DNA of 64,000 bases, from assembly GCA_934277695.1 (NCBI GenBank), contig CAKQVG010000005.1, positions 1 through 64,000 on the forward strand, written 5' to 3'. This stretch comes from CAG-238 sp934277695. Its GTDB lineage: Bacteria; Bacillota; Clostridia; Peptostreptococcales; Anaerovoracaceae. The number at the start of each line of letters is the position of its first letter. The first letter of the stretch is position 1. Made by a program: the position numbers and the translations under genes. Under the pieces are notes generated by a model that did not search any database, had not been told where the DNA came from, and saw only the letters and a program-made list of their open reading frames with translations. Positions 16,621 to 25,409 of the stretch are shown piece after piece.

Positions 16621-19600
16621 ATGCCAAAACCTATACAAGTAGGTAGAAAAGAACGTATGACATTTGCGAAAATCAATGAAGTTTGCGAAATGCCGAACCT
16701 GATTCAGATTCAGACGGAATCGTATGACTGGTTTATCCGCGAAGGCCTCAGAGAAGTTTTTGAAGATATTTCTCCGATTAAAGACTATGCGGACAATCTG
16801 GTTTTAGAATTCATTGATAACTCCCTCACCGATGCTCCGAAATATGAGCAGGAGGAGTGTAAAGAGAGAGATGTAACGTATGCAGCTCCGCTTAAGGTCA
16901 GAGTAAGACTTATAAATAAAGAAACCGGAGAAGTGAAGGAACAGGAAGTTTTCATGGGCGATTTTCCGCTTATGACCGAGAAAGGAACCTTCATCTATAA
17001 CGGAGCAGAGAGAGTTGTCGTAACTCAGCTCGTCCGTTCACCGGGACCTTACTACGATGTAACTGTTGATAAATCCAACAACAAGCTGTTCTCAACCACA
17101 ATTATTCCAAACAGAGGAGCATGGCTCGAGTACGAAACGGATTCCAACGAAATTATATCCGTCAGAGTCGACCGTACAAGGAAACAACCTGTAACAACAC
17201 TGCTCAGAGCACTTGGATTCGGAACAAACCAGGAAATCATCGATATTTTCGGAGAAGATCCGAGACTGCTCAAGACTTTGGAGAAAGACACCGCAAGCAA
17301 TTACGAAGAAGGTCTGAAAGAAATTTACAAGAAATTAAGACCGGCTGAACCGCCGACAGTGGAAAGTGCGAAAGCACTGTTCAACTCTTTGTTCTTCGAT
17401 GCAAAGCGTTATGATCTTGCCAAAGTAGGAAGATATAAATACAATAAAAAGCTTGGTTTATCAAACAGAATTGCAGGCGTAGTGGCAGCCGAAGATGTAA
17501 TTCACCCTGAGACAGGAGAAATCCTTGCCGAAAAGGGACAAAAAATTGATAGAACACTGGCTTCTGACATCGAAAATGCAGGTGTGGAGTACATTTATGC
17601 CTATGCACTGGACAAGGAAAAAGAAGACCAGGTTACAAAAGTTATCGGAAACAACTTTGTAGATCTTAAGCATTATGTTGATTTTGACATTACAGGGCTT
17701 AAGGTGGCTGACAAGGTGTTTTATCCTGTCCTCAAAGAGATACTCGCAGCAGCATCTTCAGAGGAAGAACTTAAGGAAATGCTTGTGGAAAGAAAGAATG
17801 ACCTTTCTCCTAAGCATATTATCGTAGAGGATATCATTGCGTCCATCAGCTATATCCTCAACTTAAATTATGGCATCGGAACAATTGACGATATAGACCA
17901 TTTGGGCAACCGCCGTCTGAGAACTGTGGGAGAACTTCTGCAGAATCAATTCAGAATCGGTCTTGCCAGAATGGAAAGAGTCGTAAAGGAGAGAATGACA
18001 ACGCAGGACATCGACGTTACGACTCCGCAGGCATTAATGAATATCAGACCGGTAACGGCAGCGATTAAGGAATTCTTCGGAAGTTCTCAGCTGTCCCAGT
18101 TCATGGACCAGAACAATCCTCTTGCCGAGCTTACGCACAAGCGAAGACTTTCAGCACTCGGGCCGGGCGGGCTTTCAAGAGAAAGAGCCGGATTCGAAGT
18201 TCGAGACGTACACCATTCCCATTACGGAAGAATGTGTCCGATTGAAACGCCGGAAGGTCCGAACATCGGATTGATTGGTTCTCTTACAACATATGGCATA
18301 ATCAATCAGTACGGATTTATTGAAACACCGTACAGAGTTGTAGATAAAGAAACACACAGAGTAACGGACGAAATTCACTACCTTACTGCTGACGAAGAAG
18401 AAATGATGGTTGTTGCTCAGGCAAACGAACCGCTTACAGAGGATGGACATTTTGCAAATGCAAAGGTTGCATCCAGAGGAGAGCACGGCGAGATCGCACT
18501 CATGCCAAGAGAACAAATCGACTACATGGACGTTTCGCCGAAGCAGGTAGTTTCCGTTGCAACGGCTATGATCCCGTTCCTCGAAAACGACGACGCAAAC
18601 CGTGCACTCATGGGATCCAATATGCAGCGTCAGGCAGTTCCGCTCCTCGTTACAGAAGCTCCGATTGTCGGAACAGGCATGGAGTACAAAGCAGCAAGAG
18701 ATTCAGGTGTTGTAATACTCGCAAAAGCAGCCGGCACGGTTGAATTTGTTGATGCTGACACAATTATCATCAGAAGAGACGACAACAACGAAAGAGATGT
18801 TTACAAACTCTTGAAATTCAAGCGTTCCAACCAGGGAACGTGCATAAACCAGAGACCGATTGTTTCAAACGGCGAGCACATCGACGAAGGCGAAGTTATT
18901 GCAGACGGACCTTCCACAGATCTCGGTGAAATCGCTCTCGGAAAGAACCTCCTCATCGGTTTCATGACATGGGAAGGTTATAACTACGAAGACGCTATCA
19001 TCTTAAATGAAAGACTGTTGATGGACGATGTGCTGACTTCGCTCCACATCGAGGAATATGAGTCCGAAGCCAGAGATACCAAGCTCGGGCCGGAAGAAAT
19101 CACAAGAGACATTCCGAATGTCGGTGACGACGCTCTCAAGGATCTTGACGAAGAAGGCATCATAAGAATCGGTGCAGAAGTAAATTCTTCGGATATTTTG
19201 GTAGGTAAGGTTACTCCTAAGGGAGAGACAGAACTCACCGCAGAAGAAAGACTTCTCCGTGCAATTTTCGGAGAAAAAGCAAGAGAAGTAAGAGATACTT
19301 CCCTCAGAGTTCCGCACGGCGAGACCGGTATTGTCGTTGACGTTAAAGTTTTCTGCAGAGAAAACGGCGACGAACTGCCGCCGGGAGTAAACAAACTCGT
19401 AAGATGCTACATTGCCACAAAGAGAAAAATCAATGTCGGCGATAAGATGGCAGGGCGCCACGGAAACAAGGGTGTAATTTCGAGAATTTTACCGGAAGAA
19501 GATATGCCGTTCCTCGAAAACGGACAGCCGCTTCAGGTCATGCTGAATCCTTTGGGCGTACCTTCCCGAATGAATGTCGGACAGGTACTTGAAGTTCACC

Positions 19601-20325
19601 TCGGACTTGCCGCAAAGAAAAAAGGCTGGTATATTTCCACGCCTGTATTCGATGGGGCAACGGAAAAAGACATCATCGGTCTTTTGGACGAATGCGGATA
19701 CCCTAGAACAGGCAAGCTCAAACTCAGAGACGGAAGAACCGGAGAATACTTCGACAATCCTGTAACGGTTGGATACATGTACATGTTGAAACTCCACCAT
19801 TTGGTTGACGATAAGATTCACGCAAGAAGTACCGGTCCGTACTCGCTGGTAACGCAGCAGCCGCTCGGCGGTAAGGCGCAGTTCGGCGGACAGCGTTTCG
19901 GAGAAATGGAAGTATGGGCACTCGAAGCATATGGTGCTGCTTATACTTTACAGGAAATTTTGACAGTAAAATCCGACGATATCGTAGGACGTGTTAAGAC
20001 TTACGAAGCAATCGTCAAGGGAGAAAACATTCCTAAGCCGGGCATTCCGGAATCCTTTAAGGTATTGATTAAGGAAATGCAGGCGCTGGGACTTGATGTC
20101 AAAGTATTGTCCGAAAATGATGAAGAAATCGAAATTAAGGAATCTTCGGAATATGACGATGATCCTCGCAACCTTGAATCCATCATGGATTTCGAGACGG
20201 AAATCGAAAGCGAAGAGCAGATGTTAAACAGCGGATTCAGTGAAGAAAACGCAGATGAAGATGATTTCGACGCTGACTTCGGCCAGCAGGATGACTTTGA
20301 AGAAGACGCTTTCAGAGAAGAGTAA
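16621..20325 (+). CDS. rpoB: DNA-directed RNA polymerase subunit beta
   Basis: 1234 residues. ATG 16621 follows AAGGAG by 8 bases; the in-frame GTG at 16612 overlaps that ribosome site and is rejected. The rifampicin region (SSQLSQFMDQNNPLAE, then HKRRLSALGPGG) shows the wild-type Asp, His and Ser residues. The acidic C-terminal tail after about 1150 (EENADEDDFDADFGQQDD) is unusually Asp/Glu-rich. It forms the polymerase core with RpoC and RpoA. Confidence 0.99.
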   Translation: MPKPIQVGRKERMTFAKINEVCEMPNLIQIQTESYDWFIREGLREVFEDISPIKDYADNLVLEFIDNSLTDAPKYEQEECKERDVTYAAPLKVRVRLINKETGEVKEQEVFMGDFPLMTEKGTFIYNGAERVVVTQLVRSPGPYYDVTVDKSNNKLFSTTIIPNRGAWLEYETDSNEIISVRVDRTRKQPVTTLLRALGFGTNQEIIDIFGEDPRLLKTLEKDTASNYEEGLKEIYKKLRPAEPPTVESAKALFNSLFFDAKRYDLAKVGRYKYNKKLGLSNRIAGVVAAEDVIHPETGEILAEKGQKIDRTLASDIENAGVEYIYAYALDKEKEDQVTKVIGNNFVDLKHYVDFDITGLKVADKVFYPVLKEILAAASSEEELKEMLVERKNDLSPKHIIVEDIIASISYILNLNYGIGTIDDIDHLGNRRLRTVGELLQNQFRIGLARMERVVKERMTTQDIDVTTPQALMNIRPVTAAIKEFFGSSQLSQFMDQNNPLAELTHKRRLSALGPGGLSRERAGFEVRDVHHSHYGRMCPIETPEGPNIGLIGSLTTYGIINQYGFIETPYRVVDKETHRVTDEIHYLTADEEEMMVVAQANEPLTEDGHFANAKVASRGEHGEIALMPREQIDYMDVSPKQVVSVATAMIPFLENDDANRALMGSNMQRQAVPLLVTEAPIVGTGMEYKAARDSGVVILAKAAGTVEFVDADTIIIRRDDNNERDVYKLLKFKRSNQGTCINQRPIVSNGEHIDEGEVIADGPSTDLGEIALGKNLLIGFMTWEGYNYEDAIILNERLLMDDVLTSLHIEEYESEARDTKLGPEEITRDIPNVGDDALKDLDEEGIIRIGAEVNSSDILVGKVTPKGETELTAEERLLRAIFGEKAREVRDTSLRVPHGETGIVVDVKVFCRENGDELPPGVNKLVRCYIATKRKINVGDKMAGRHGNKGVISRILPEEDMPFLENGQPLQVMLNPLGVPSRMNVGQVLEVHLGLAAKKKGWYISTPVFDGATEKDIIGLLDECGYPRTGKLKLRDGRTGEYFDNPVTVGYMYMLKLHHLVDDKIHARSTGPYSLVTQQPLGGKAQFGGQRFGEMEVWALEAYGAAYTLQEILTVKSDDIVGRVKTYEAIVKGENIPKPGIPESFKVLIKEMQALGLDVKVLSENDEEIEIKESSEYDDDPRNLESIMDFETEIESEEQMLNSGFSEENADEDDFDADFGQQDDFEEDAFREE

Positions 20326-20354
20326 TTGAGTAATAAAGAAAGGGGAGGGACTCC

Positions 20355-23300
20355 TTGAACAATAATATTAATAACGATTATGAATTAAATAATTTCGAGT
20401 CGATACAGATCAATTTGGCATCTCCGGAAAAAATTCTTGAATGGTCTCATGGTGAAGTTACGAAGCCTGAAACTATCAACTACAGAACTTTAAAGCCTGA
20501 AAAAGACGGTCTTTTCTGCGAAAAGATTTTCGGGCCTATGAAGGACTGGGAATGCCATTGCGGTAAGTATAAGAGAATCAGATATAAAGGCATCGTCTGC
20601 GACCGCTGCGGCGTAGAAGTTACCAAAGCCAAAGTAAGAAGGGAAAGAATGGGTCACATCAAGCTTGCGGCTCCGGTTTCTCATATCTGGTATTTCAAAG
20701 GCATCCCGTCAAGAATGGGACTCTGCCTTGATGTTACACCGAGAAACCTTGAAAAAGTTCTTTACTTTGCGGCATATATCGTAACCGATCCGGGAGACAC
20801 CGGACTCGGCTACAAGGAAATACTGACAGAACAGCAGTACAAAGAAGCAAGAGAACAGTACGGCAATGCGTTTTCTGCAGGAATGGGTGCGGAAGCCGTT
20901 AAAAAACTTCTCGAAGACATTGATCTTGAGAAGCTGTCCGCAGAACTCAGAAGCGTACTCAAAGATGCTTCAGGCCAGAAAAAAATCAGAGTTGTAAGAA
21001 GACTGGAAGTTATTGAAGCACTCAGACTTTCCGGAAACAGACCGGAATGGATGATTCTTGATGTTATTCCGGTAATTCCGCCTGACATCAGACCGATGGT
21101 TCAGCTTGACGGCGGCAGATTCGCAACATCCGACTTAAACGATTTATACAGAAGAGTTATCAACAGAAATAACAGACTCAACCGACTTCTTGAACTCGGC
21201 GCTCCTGACATCATCGTCAGAAACGAAAAGAGAATGCTTCAGGAAGCTGTTGACTCATTGATAGACAACGGAAGACGCGGCAGAGCCGTAACCGGACCGG
21301 GATCAAGACCTCTGAAATCCTTATCCGACATGCTCAAAGGTAAACAGGGAAGATTCAGACAGAACCTGCTCGGAAAACGTGTTGACTACTCCGGCCGTTC
21401 CGTAATCGTAGTAGGACCGGAACTCAAGTTCTACCAGTGCGGACTTCCTAAGAAAATGGCATTGGAACTGTTCAAGCCTTTCATCATGAAAGAACTCGTT
21501 GAACAGGGATATGCACACAACATCAAGAGCGCAAAGAGAATGGTCGAAAAGGTAAGACCGGAAGTATGGGATGTACTCGAAGGAGTTATTAAAGAACATC
21601 CGGTAATGCTTAACCGTGCGCCGACACTTCACAGACTCGGTATTCAGGCATTTGAACCGGTTCTCGTAGAAGGTAAGGCAATCAAGCTTCACCCGCTCGC
21701 ATGTACGGCATTCAACGCCGACTTCGACGGAGACCAGATGGCGGTTCACGTACCGCTTTCGGTAGAAGCTCAAGCGGAGGCAAGATTCCTCATGCTTTCC
21801 GTAAATAACATTCTTGCACCAAAGGATGGTTCCCCAATCACGACTCCTACGCAGGACATGATTCTGGGAAGTTACTACCTGACACACCCGGGTGTTGAAG
21901 AAAGAAATACCTATGCCGAAAAGGGAGACGGAAAAGTCTTTACTGACCTTGACGAAATGCTCATGGCATATCAGAACGGAGTTGTCGGAATCCACGCAAA
22001 GGTTAAAGTAAGAATGTTCCTCGATGGAGACAAAGAAGGAAGACTTGTGGAATCCACAGTCGGAAGATTTATCTTCAACCAGGGAATTCCGCAGGATTTG
22101 GGCTTTGTTGACAGAGACGAAGATCCGTATTCGCTGGAAGTTGACTTCCTTTGCGACAAAAAGAAATTAGGTGCTATCATTGATAAATGCTACAGAAAGC
22201 ACGGAAACACCGGAACGGTTATCATGCTTGACTACATTAAGTCAATGGGCTATAAATATTCAACAAAGGCTGCTGTTACAATCAGCGTAAGCGATATGGA
22301 AATTCCGGAAGAAAAGGAAGCAATCATCGCAGCAGCGGAAGCGGAAGTAGATAAGTATGAAAAAGCTTTCAGAATGGGTCTCATGTCCGCACAGGAAAGA
22401 TACGAAGCAATCATCAAGATTTGGTCAAAAGCTACCGATGATGTTGCCGACGCCCTCATGAGCTCGCTCGGGACGCTGAACAACCTGTTCATCATGGCAA
22501 ACTCCGGAGCCCGTGGTTCCAAGAACCAGATCAAACAGGTCGGCGGTATGCGTGGTCTGATGGCAAACGCAACAGGTAAAACCGTAGAAATTCCTATCAA
22601 ATCAAACTTCCGTGAAGGACTTTCGATTTTGGAATACTTCATTTCCTCAAACGGTGCTCGTAAAGGTCTTGCCGATACAGCTCTTCGTACAGCTGACTCC
22701 GGATACCTCACAAGAAGACTTGTAGACGTATCCCATAATGTAATCGTAAGAGAATACGACTGCGGAACCGATGAAGGTGTGGAAGTAAGAGCCTTCACTG
22801 ACGGCAAGGAAGTAATCGAACCGCTGAAGCAGAGAATCGTAGGAAGAACAGCGTTTATCGATATCGTAGACCCGCAGACGGGAGAAGTTATCGTTGAACA
22901 GAACGATGAAATCATGGAAGACGCAGCAGAGAAAATCGAAGCGTGCGGAATCGAAAGCGTTGCAATTCGTGCCGTAATGACATGCCACGCAAGAACAGGC
23001 GTGTGTGCGAAGTGCTACGGCAGAAACCTTGCAACAGGTGAAGAAGTTAATATCGGTGAGGCTGTCGGAATCACAGCCGCACAATCCATCGGTGAACCGG
23101 GTACTCAGCTTACAATGAGAACCTTCCATACGGGCGGTGTAGCCGGCGGCGATATCACGCAGGGGCTTCCTAGAGTAGAAGAACTTTTCGAAGCAAGAAA
23201 ACCTAAGGGACTTGCAGAGATTTGCGAAGCGGACGGAGAGGTTATCTCCATTGAAGCAAGAAAAGACAACAAGACAGAAGTAAGGGTAAGAGGCGAAGAA

Positions 23301-24062
23301 GCAGACCATGTATATGTAATCCCTTATGGTGCAAGACTAAATGTGAAAGAAGGCGACAAGGTATTCGCAGGCGGACAGATTACGCGCGGACCTCTTAACC
23401 CTCATGACATTTTGAGATTAAACGGTGTTGAAGGTGTATATCAGTACCTCCTCAAGGAAGTACAGAGAGTATACAAGCAGCAAGGTGTAGATATCAACGA
23501 CAAGCACGTTGAAGTTATCGTAAGTCAGATGCTTTCCAAGTATAAGATCGAAGATGCAGGCGATACAGATCTCCTTCCGGGCGCATTATACGGCAAGTTC
23601 GAAGTTGAGGAAGCAAACGAAAAAGCGATTGCCGAAGGCGGCGACCCTTGCGTTGCGAAGAGAACACTTCTTGGTATCACCAAGGCATCCCTTGCAACGA
23701 GCTCCTTCCTGTCAGCGGCATCCTTCCAGGAAACAACCAAAGTTCTCACGGACGCTGCAATCAAAGGCAAGAATGACAGGCTCATCGGCTTGAAGGAAAA
23801 CGTAATCATCGGTAAATTGATCCCTGCCGGAACAGGCATGAAGAGATACAAGAATATTGAACTTGACTATGGTATCAATGCGGAGATTATGGAAAACTTC
23901 GAAAGACAGCAGAGAGAAGCGGAAGAGGCTGCAAGAGAAGCGGAAGCTGCCGCTGCTGCACAGACACTCGATATGAATGAGGACATCGACGAAATCTTCG
24001 AAGAGCCGATCATCGAAACACCGACTATGACAGGCGGACCGGATATCGTTGAAATGGACTAA
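20355..24062 (+). CDS. rpoC: DNA-directed RNA polymerase subunit beta-prime
   Basis: 1235 residues. Start is TTG at 20355, preceded by AAAGGGGAGGG; no in-frame ATG follows close by that would keep the conserved N-terminus (ESIQINLASPEKILEWSHGEV). The catalytic NADFDGDQM loop is near residue 454. Zinc sites CHCGKY..CDRCG at the N-terminus and the second cluster CHARTGVCAKCYG are intact. The C-terminal tail is Glu/Ala-rich. The gap to rpoB is 29 bases. No L7Ae-like gene lies between rpoC and rpsL. Confidence 0.99.
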   Translation: MNNNINNDYELNNFESIQINLASPEKILEWSHGEVTKPETINYRTLKPEKDGLFCEKIFGPMKDWECHCGKYKRIRYKGIVCDRCGVEVTKAKVRRERMGHIKLAAPVSHIWYFKGIPSRMGLCLDVTPRNLEKVLYFAAYIVTDPGDTGLGYKEILTEQQYKEAREQYGNAFSAGMGAEAVKKLLEDIDLEKLSAELRSVLKDASGQKKIRVVRRLEVIEALRLSGNRPEWMILDVIPVIPPDIRPMVQLDGGRFATSDLNDLYRRVINRNNRLNRLLELGAPDIIVRNEKRMLQEAVDSLIDNGRRGRAVTGPGSRPLKSLSDMLKGKQGRFRQNLLGKRVDYSGRSVIVVGPELKFYQCGLPKKMALELFKPFIMKELVEQGYAHNIKSAKRMVEKVRPEVWDVLEGVIKEHPVMLNRAPTLHRLGIQAFEPVLVEGKAIKLHPLACTAFNADFDGDQMAVHVPLSVEAQAEARFLMLSVNNILAPKDGSPITTPTQDMILGSYYLTHPGVEERNTYAEKGDGKVFTDLDEMLMAYQNGVVGIHAKVKVRMFLDGDKEGRLVESTVGRFIFNQGIPQDLGFVDRDEDPYSLEVDFLCDKKKLGAIIDKCYRKHGNTGTVIMLDYIKSMGYKYSTKAAVTISVSDMEIPEEKEAIIAAAEAEVDKYEKAFRMGLMSAQERYEAIIKIWSKATDDVADALMSSLGTLNNLFIMANSGARGSKNQIKQVGGMRGLMANATGKTVEIPIKSNFREGLSILEYFISSNGARKGLADTALRTADSGYLTRRLVDVSHNVIVREYDCGTDEGVEVRAFTDGKEVIEPLKQRIVGRTAFIDIVDPQTGEVIVEQNDEIMEDAAEKIEACGIESVAIRAVMTCHARTGVCAKCYGRNLATGEEVNIGEAVGITAAQSIGEPGTQLTMRTFHTGGVAGGDITQGLPRVEELFEARKPKGLAEICEADGEVISIEARKDNKTEVRVRGEEADHVYVIPYGARLNVKEGDKVFAGGQITRGPLNPHDILRLNGVEGVYQYLLKEVQRVYKQQGVDINDKHVEVIVSQMLSKYKIEDAGDTDLLPGALYGKFEVEEANEKAIAEGGDPCVAKRTLLGITKASLATSSFLSAASFQETTKVLTDAAIKGKNDRLIGLKENVIIGKLIPAGTGMKRYKNIELDYGINAEIMENFERQQREAEEAAREAEAAAAAQTLDMNEDIDEIFEEPIIETPTMTGGPDIVEMD

Positions 24063-24068
24063 AAAATA

Positions 24069-24098
24069 TTGACACTGGGGACGGATTTGTGATACACT
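24069..24098 (+). promoter_or_regulatory. Promoter of the rpsL-rpsG-fusA-tuf (str) operon
   Basis: TTGACA (24069-24074), 18-base spacer, TACACT (24093-24098). It lies only 7 bases after the rpoC stop, so read-through from rpoC and new initiation both feed this operon. Confidence 0.8.
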
Positions 24099-24112
24099 AT
24101 ATGTTGGCTTTG

Positions 24113-24156
24113 AGCGAAATTGGCCTAGAATCATAGCATTTTAGGTCATTTCCGCT
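24113..24156 (+). promoter_or_regulatory. Long hairpin in the rpsL leader
   Basis: A 19-position stem (24113-24131 with 24138-24156, two mismatches, some G-T) with loop CATAGC. It is the first structure after the str promoter and has no following T-run, so it is not a terminator. A role in ribosomal-protein feedback (S7 or S12) is inference. Confidence 0.65.
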
Positions 24157-24196
24157 TGAAAAAATAAAGCTACTTTATAAAGAAAGGAGAAAAAGA

Positions 24197-24613
24197 ATGC
24201 CTACTATCAACCAATTAGTACGCGAAGGCAGAACAAGTTCTGTTAAGAAGTCAACAGCTCCTGCTCTTAACAAGGGAATGAACTCATTGAAGAGAGTTGC
24301 TACTGACACTCATTCACCGCAGAAGAGAGGCGTTTGCACTTCTGTAAAGACAGTAACACCTAAGAAGCCTAACTCAGCGTTAAGAAAAGTTGCCAGAGTT
24401 CGTCTTACTAACGGTATTGAAGTAACTGCTTACATCCCTGGTATCGGCCACAACCTGCAGGAACACAGTGTTGTACTGATCAGAGGCGGAAGAGTAAAAG
24501 ACCTTCCAGGTGTAAGATATCACATCGTTAGAGGAACTCTTGATACAGCCGGAGTAAACAACAGACTTCAGGCACGTTCCAAATACGGCGCTAAGAGACC
24601 TAAGAAAAAATAA
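24197..24613 (+). CDS. rpsL: 30S ribosomal protein S12
   Basis: 138 residues. TPKKPNSALRKVARVRLTNG carries the Lys residues whose change gives streptomycin resistance; they are wild-type here. The second site (RVKDLPGVRYH) is also wild-type. AGAAAGGAGAAAAAGA precedes the ATG. S12 guards decoding accuracy at the A site. Confidence 0.98.
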   Translation: MPTINQLVREGRTSSVKKSTAPALNKGMNSLKRVATDTHSPQKRGVCTSVKTVTPKKPNSALRKVARVRLTNGIEVTAYIPGIGHNLQEHSVVLIRGGRVKDLPGVRYHIVRGTLDTAGVNNRLQARSKYGAKRPKKK

Positions 24614-24880
24614 TTAAATCAAAAAACGGTAGAGCATTCTTATTATTCTATATAGAAGAAAGAAGCGCTCGCGGTCATCAAAAGATAGATCGAGTACCCC
24701 GTTAGCAAGACTGGACGGTTTTTAATTGCGGCCGCTCAGAGTAATCCTTGTCTCGCAAAACAGGTCATTTGTACGAGCAAGGGTGAAGAACATGTGCAAT
24801 TTTATCAAAAAAAATATTGTGCAGATCATTTCGTACTAGATAAGACAGAATCGAAGTGATCCGGCGAGGAGGGAAGAGAA
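24614..24880 (+). other. Long structured spacer between rpsL and rpsG
   Basis: 267 bases with no ORF of note; these genes are usually close together. One clear stem is CCTTG-T-CTCG with CGAGCAAGG (about 24747-24782). A weaker pairing GAGC-TTCTT with AAGAA-GCGCTC lies near 24633-24669. The run GACGGTTTTTAATT near 24713 resembles a weak terminator. Possible r-protein control element. Confidence 0.5.
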
Positions 24881-25351
24881 GTGCCAAGAAAAGGTAACGT
24901 ACCAAAGAGAGAAGTACTTCCGGATCCAGTTTACGGAAGCGTTGTTGTTGCGAAATTAATCAACAGCATCATGCTTGACGGTAAAAAAGGAACAGCACAG
25001 GCGATCGTTTACGGTGCATTTGACAAGATCAAAGAGCAGACCGGCGAAGAACCTTTGGAAGTATTCGAAAAGGCTATGAACAATATCATGCCTGTATTAG
25101 AAGTAAAAGCAAAAAGAATCGGTGGTGCAAACTACCAGGTTCCGGTTGAAGTAAGACCGGAAAGAAGACAGACATTGGGACTCAGATGGCTCACAAAGTA
25201 CACAAGAGCAAGAGGCGAGAGAACAATGGCTGAAAGACTTGCAAAAGAACTTATGGACGCAGCGAACAACACAGGTGCATCCGTTAAGAAGAAAGAAGAT
25301 ACCCACAAGATGGCAGAAGCAAACAAGGCTTTCGCTCACTTCAGATGGTAA
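24881..25351 (+). CDS. rpsG: 30S ribosomal protein S7
   Basis: 156 residues. Start is GTG at 24881, after GAGGAGGGAAGAGAA. The core (INSIMLDGKKGTAQAIVYGA, EVKAKRIGGANYQVPVEV, GLRWLTKYTRARGE) is typical. S7 starts assembly of the 30S head by binding 16S rRNA. Separated from rpsL by 267 bases; fusA follows 58 bases later. Confidence 0.98.
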   Translation: MPRKGNVPKREVLPDPVYGSVVVAKLINSIMLDGKKGTAQAIVYGAFDKIKEQTGEEPLEVFEKAMNNIMPVLEVKAKRIGGANYQVPVEVRPERRQTLGLRWLTKYTRARGERTMAERLAKELMDAANNTGASVKKKEDTHKMAEANKAFAHFRW

Positions 25352-25409
25352 TCATGGTGCAGGTTTTGAAGAGATTATTTTTTAGAAAAGTAGAAGGGAG
25401 GATATAAGT

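Noticed and set aside
22250..23309. Long minus-strand ORFs inside rpoC
   Set aside because: They lie within rpoC, lack ribosome sites and show no domain.
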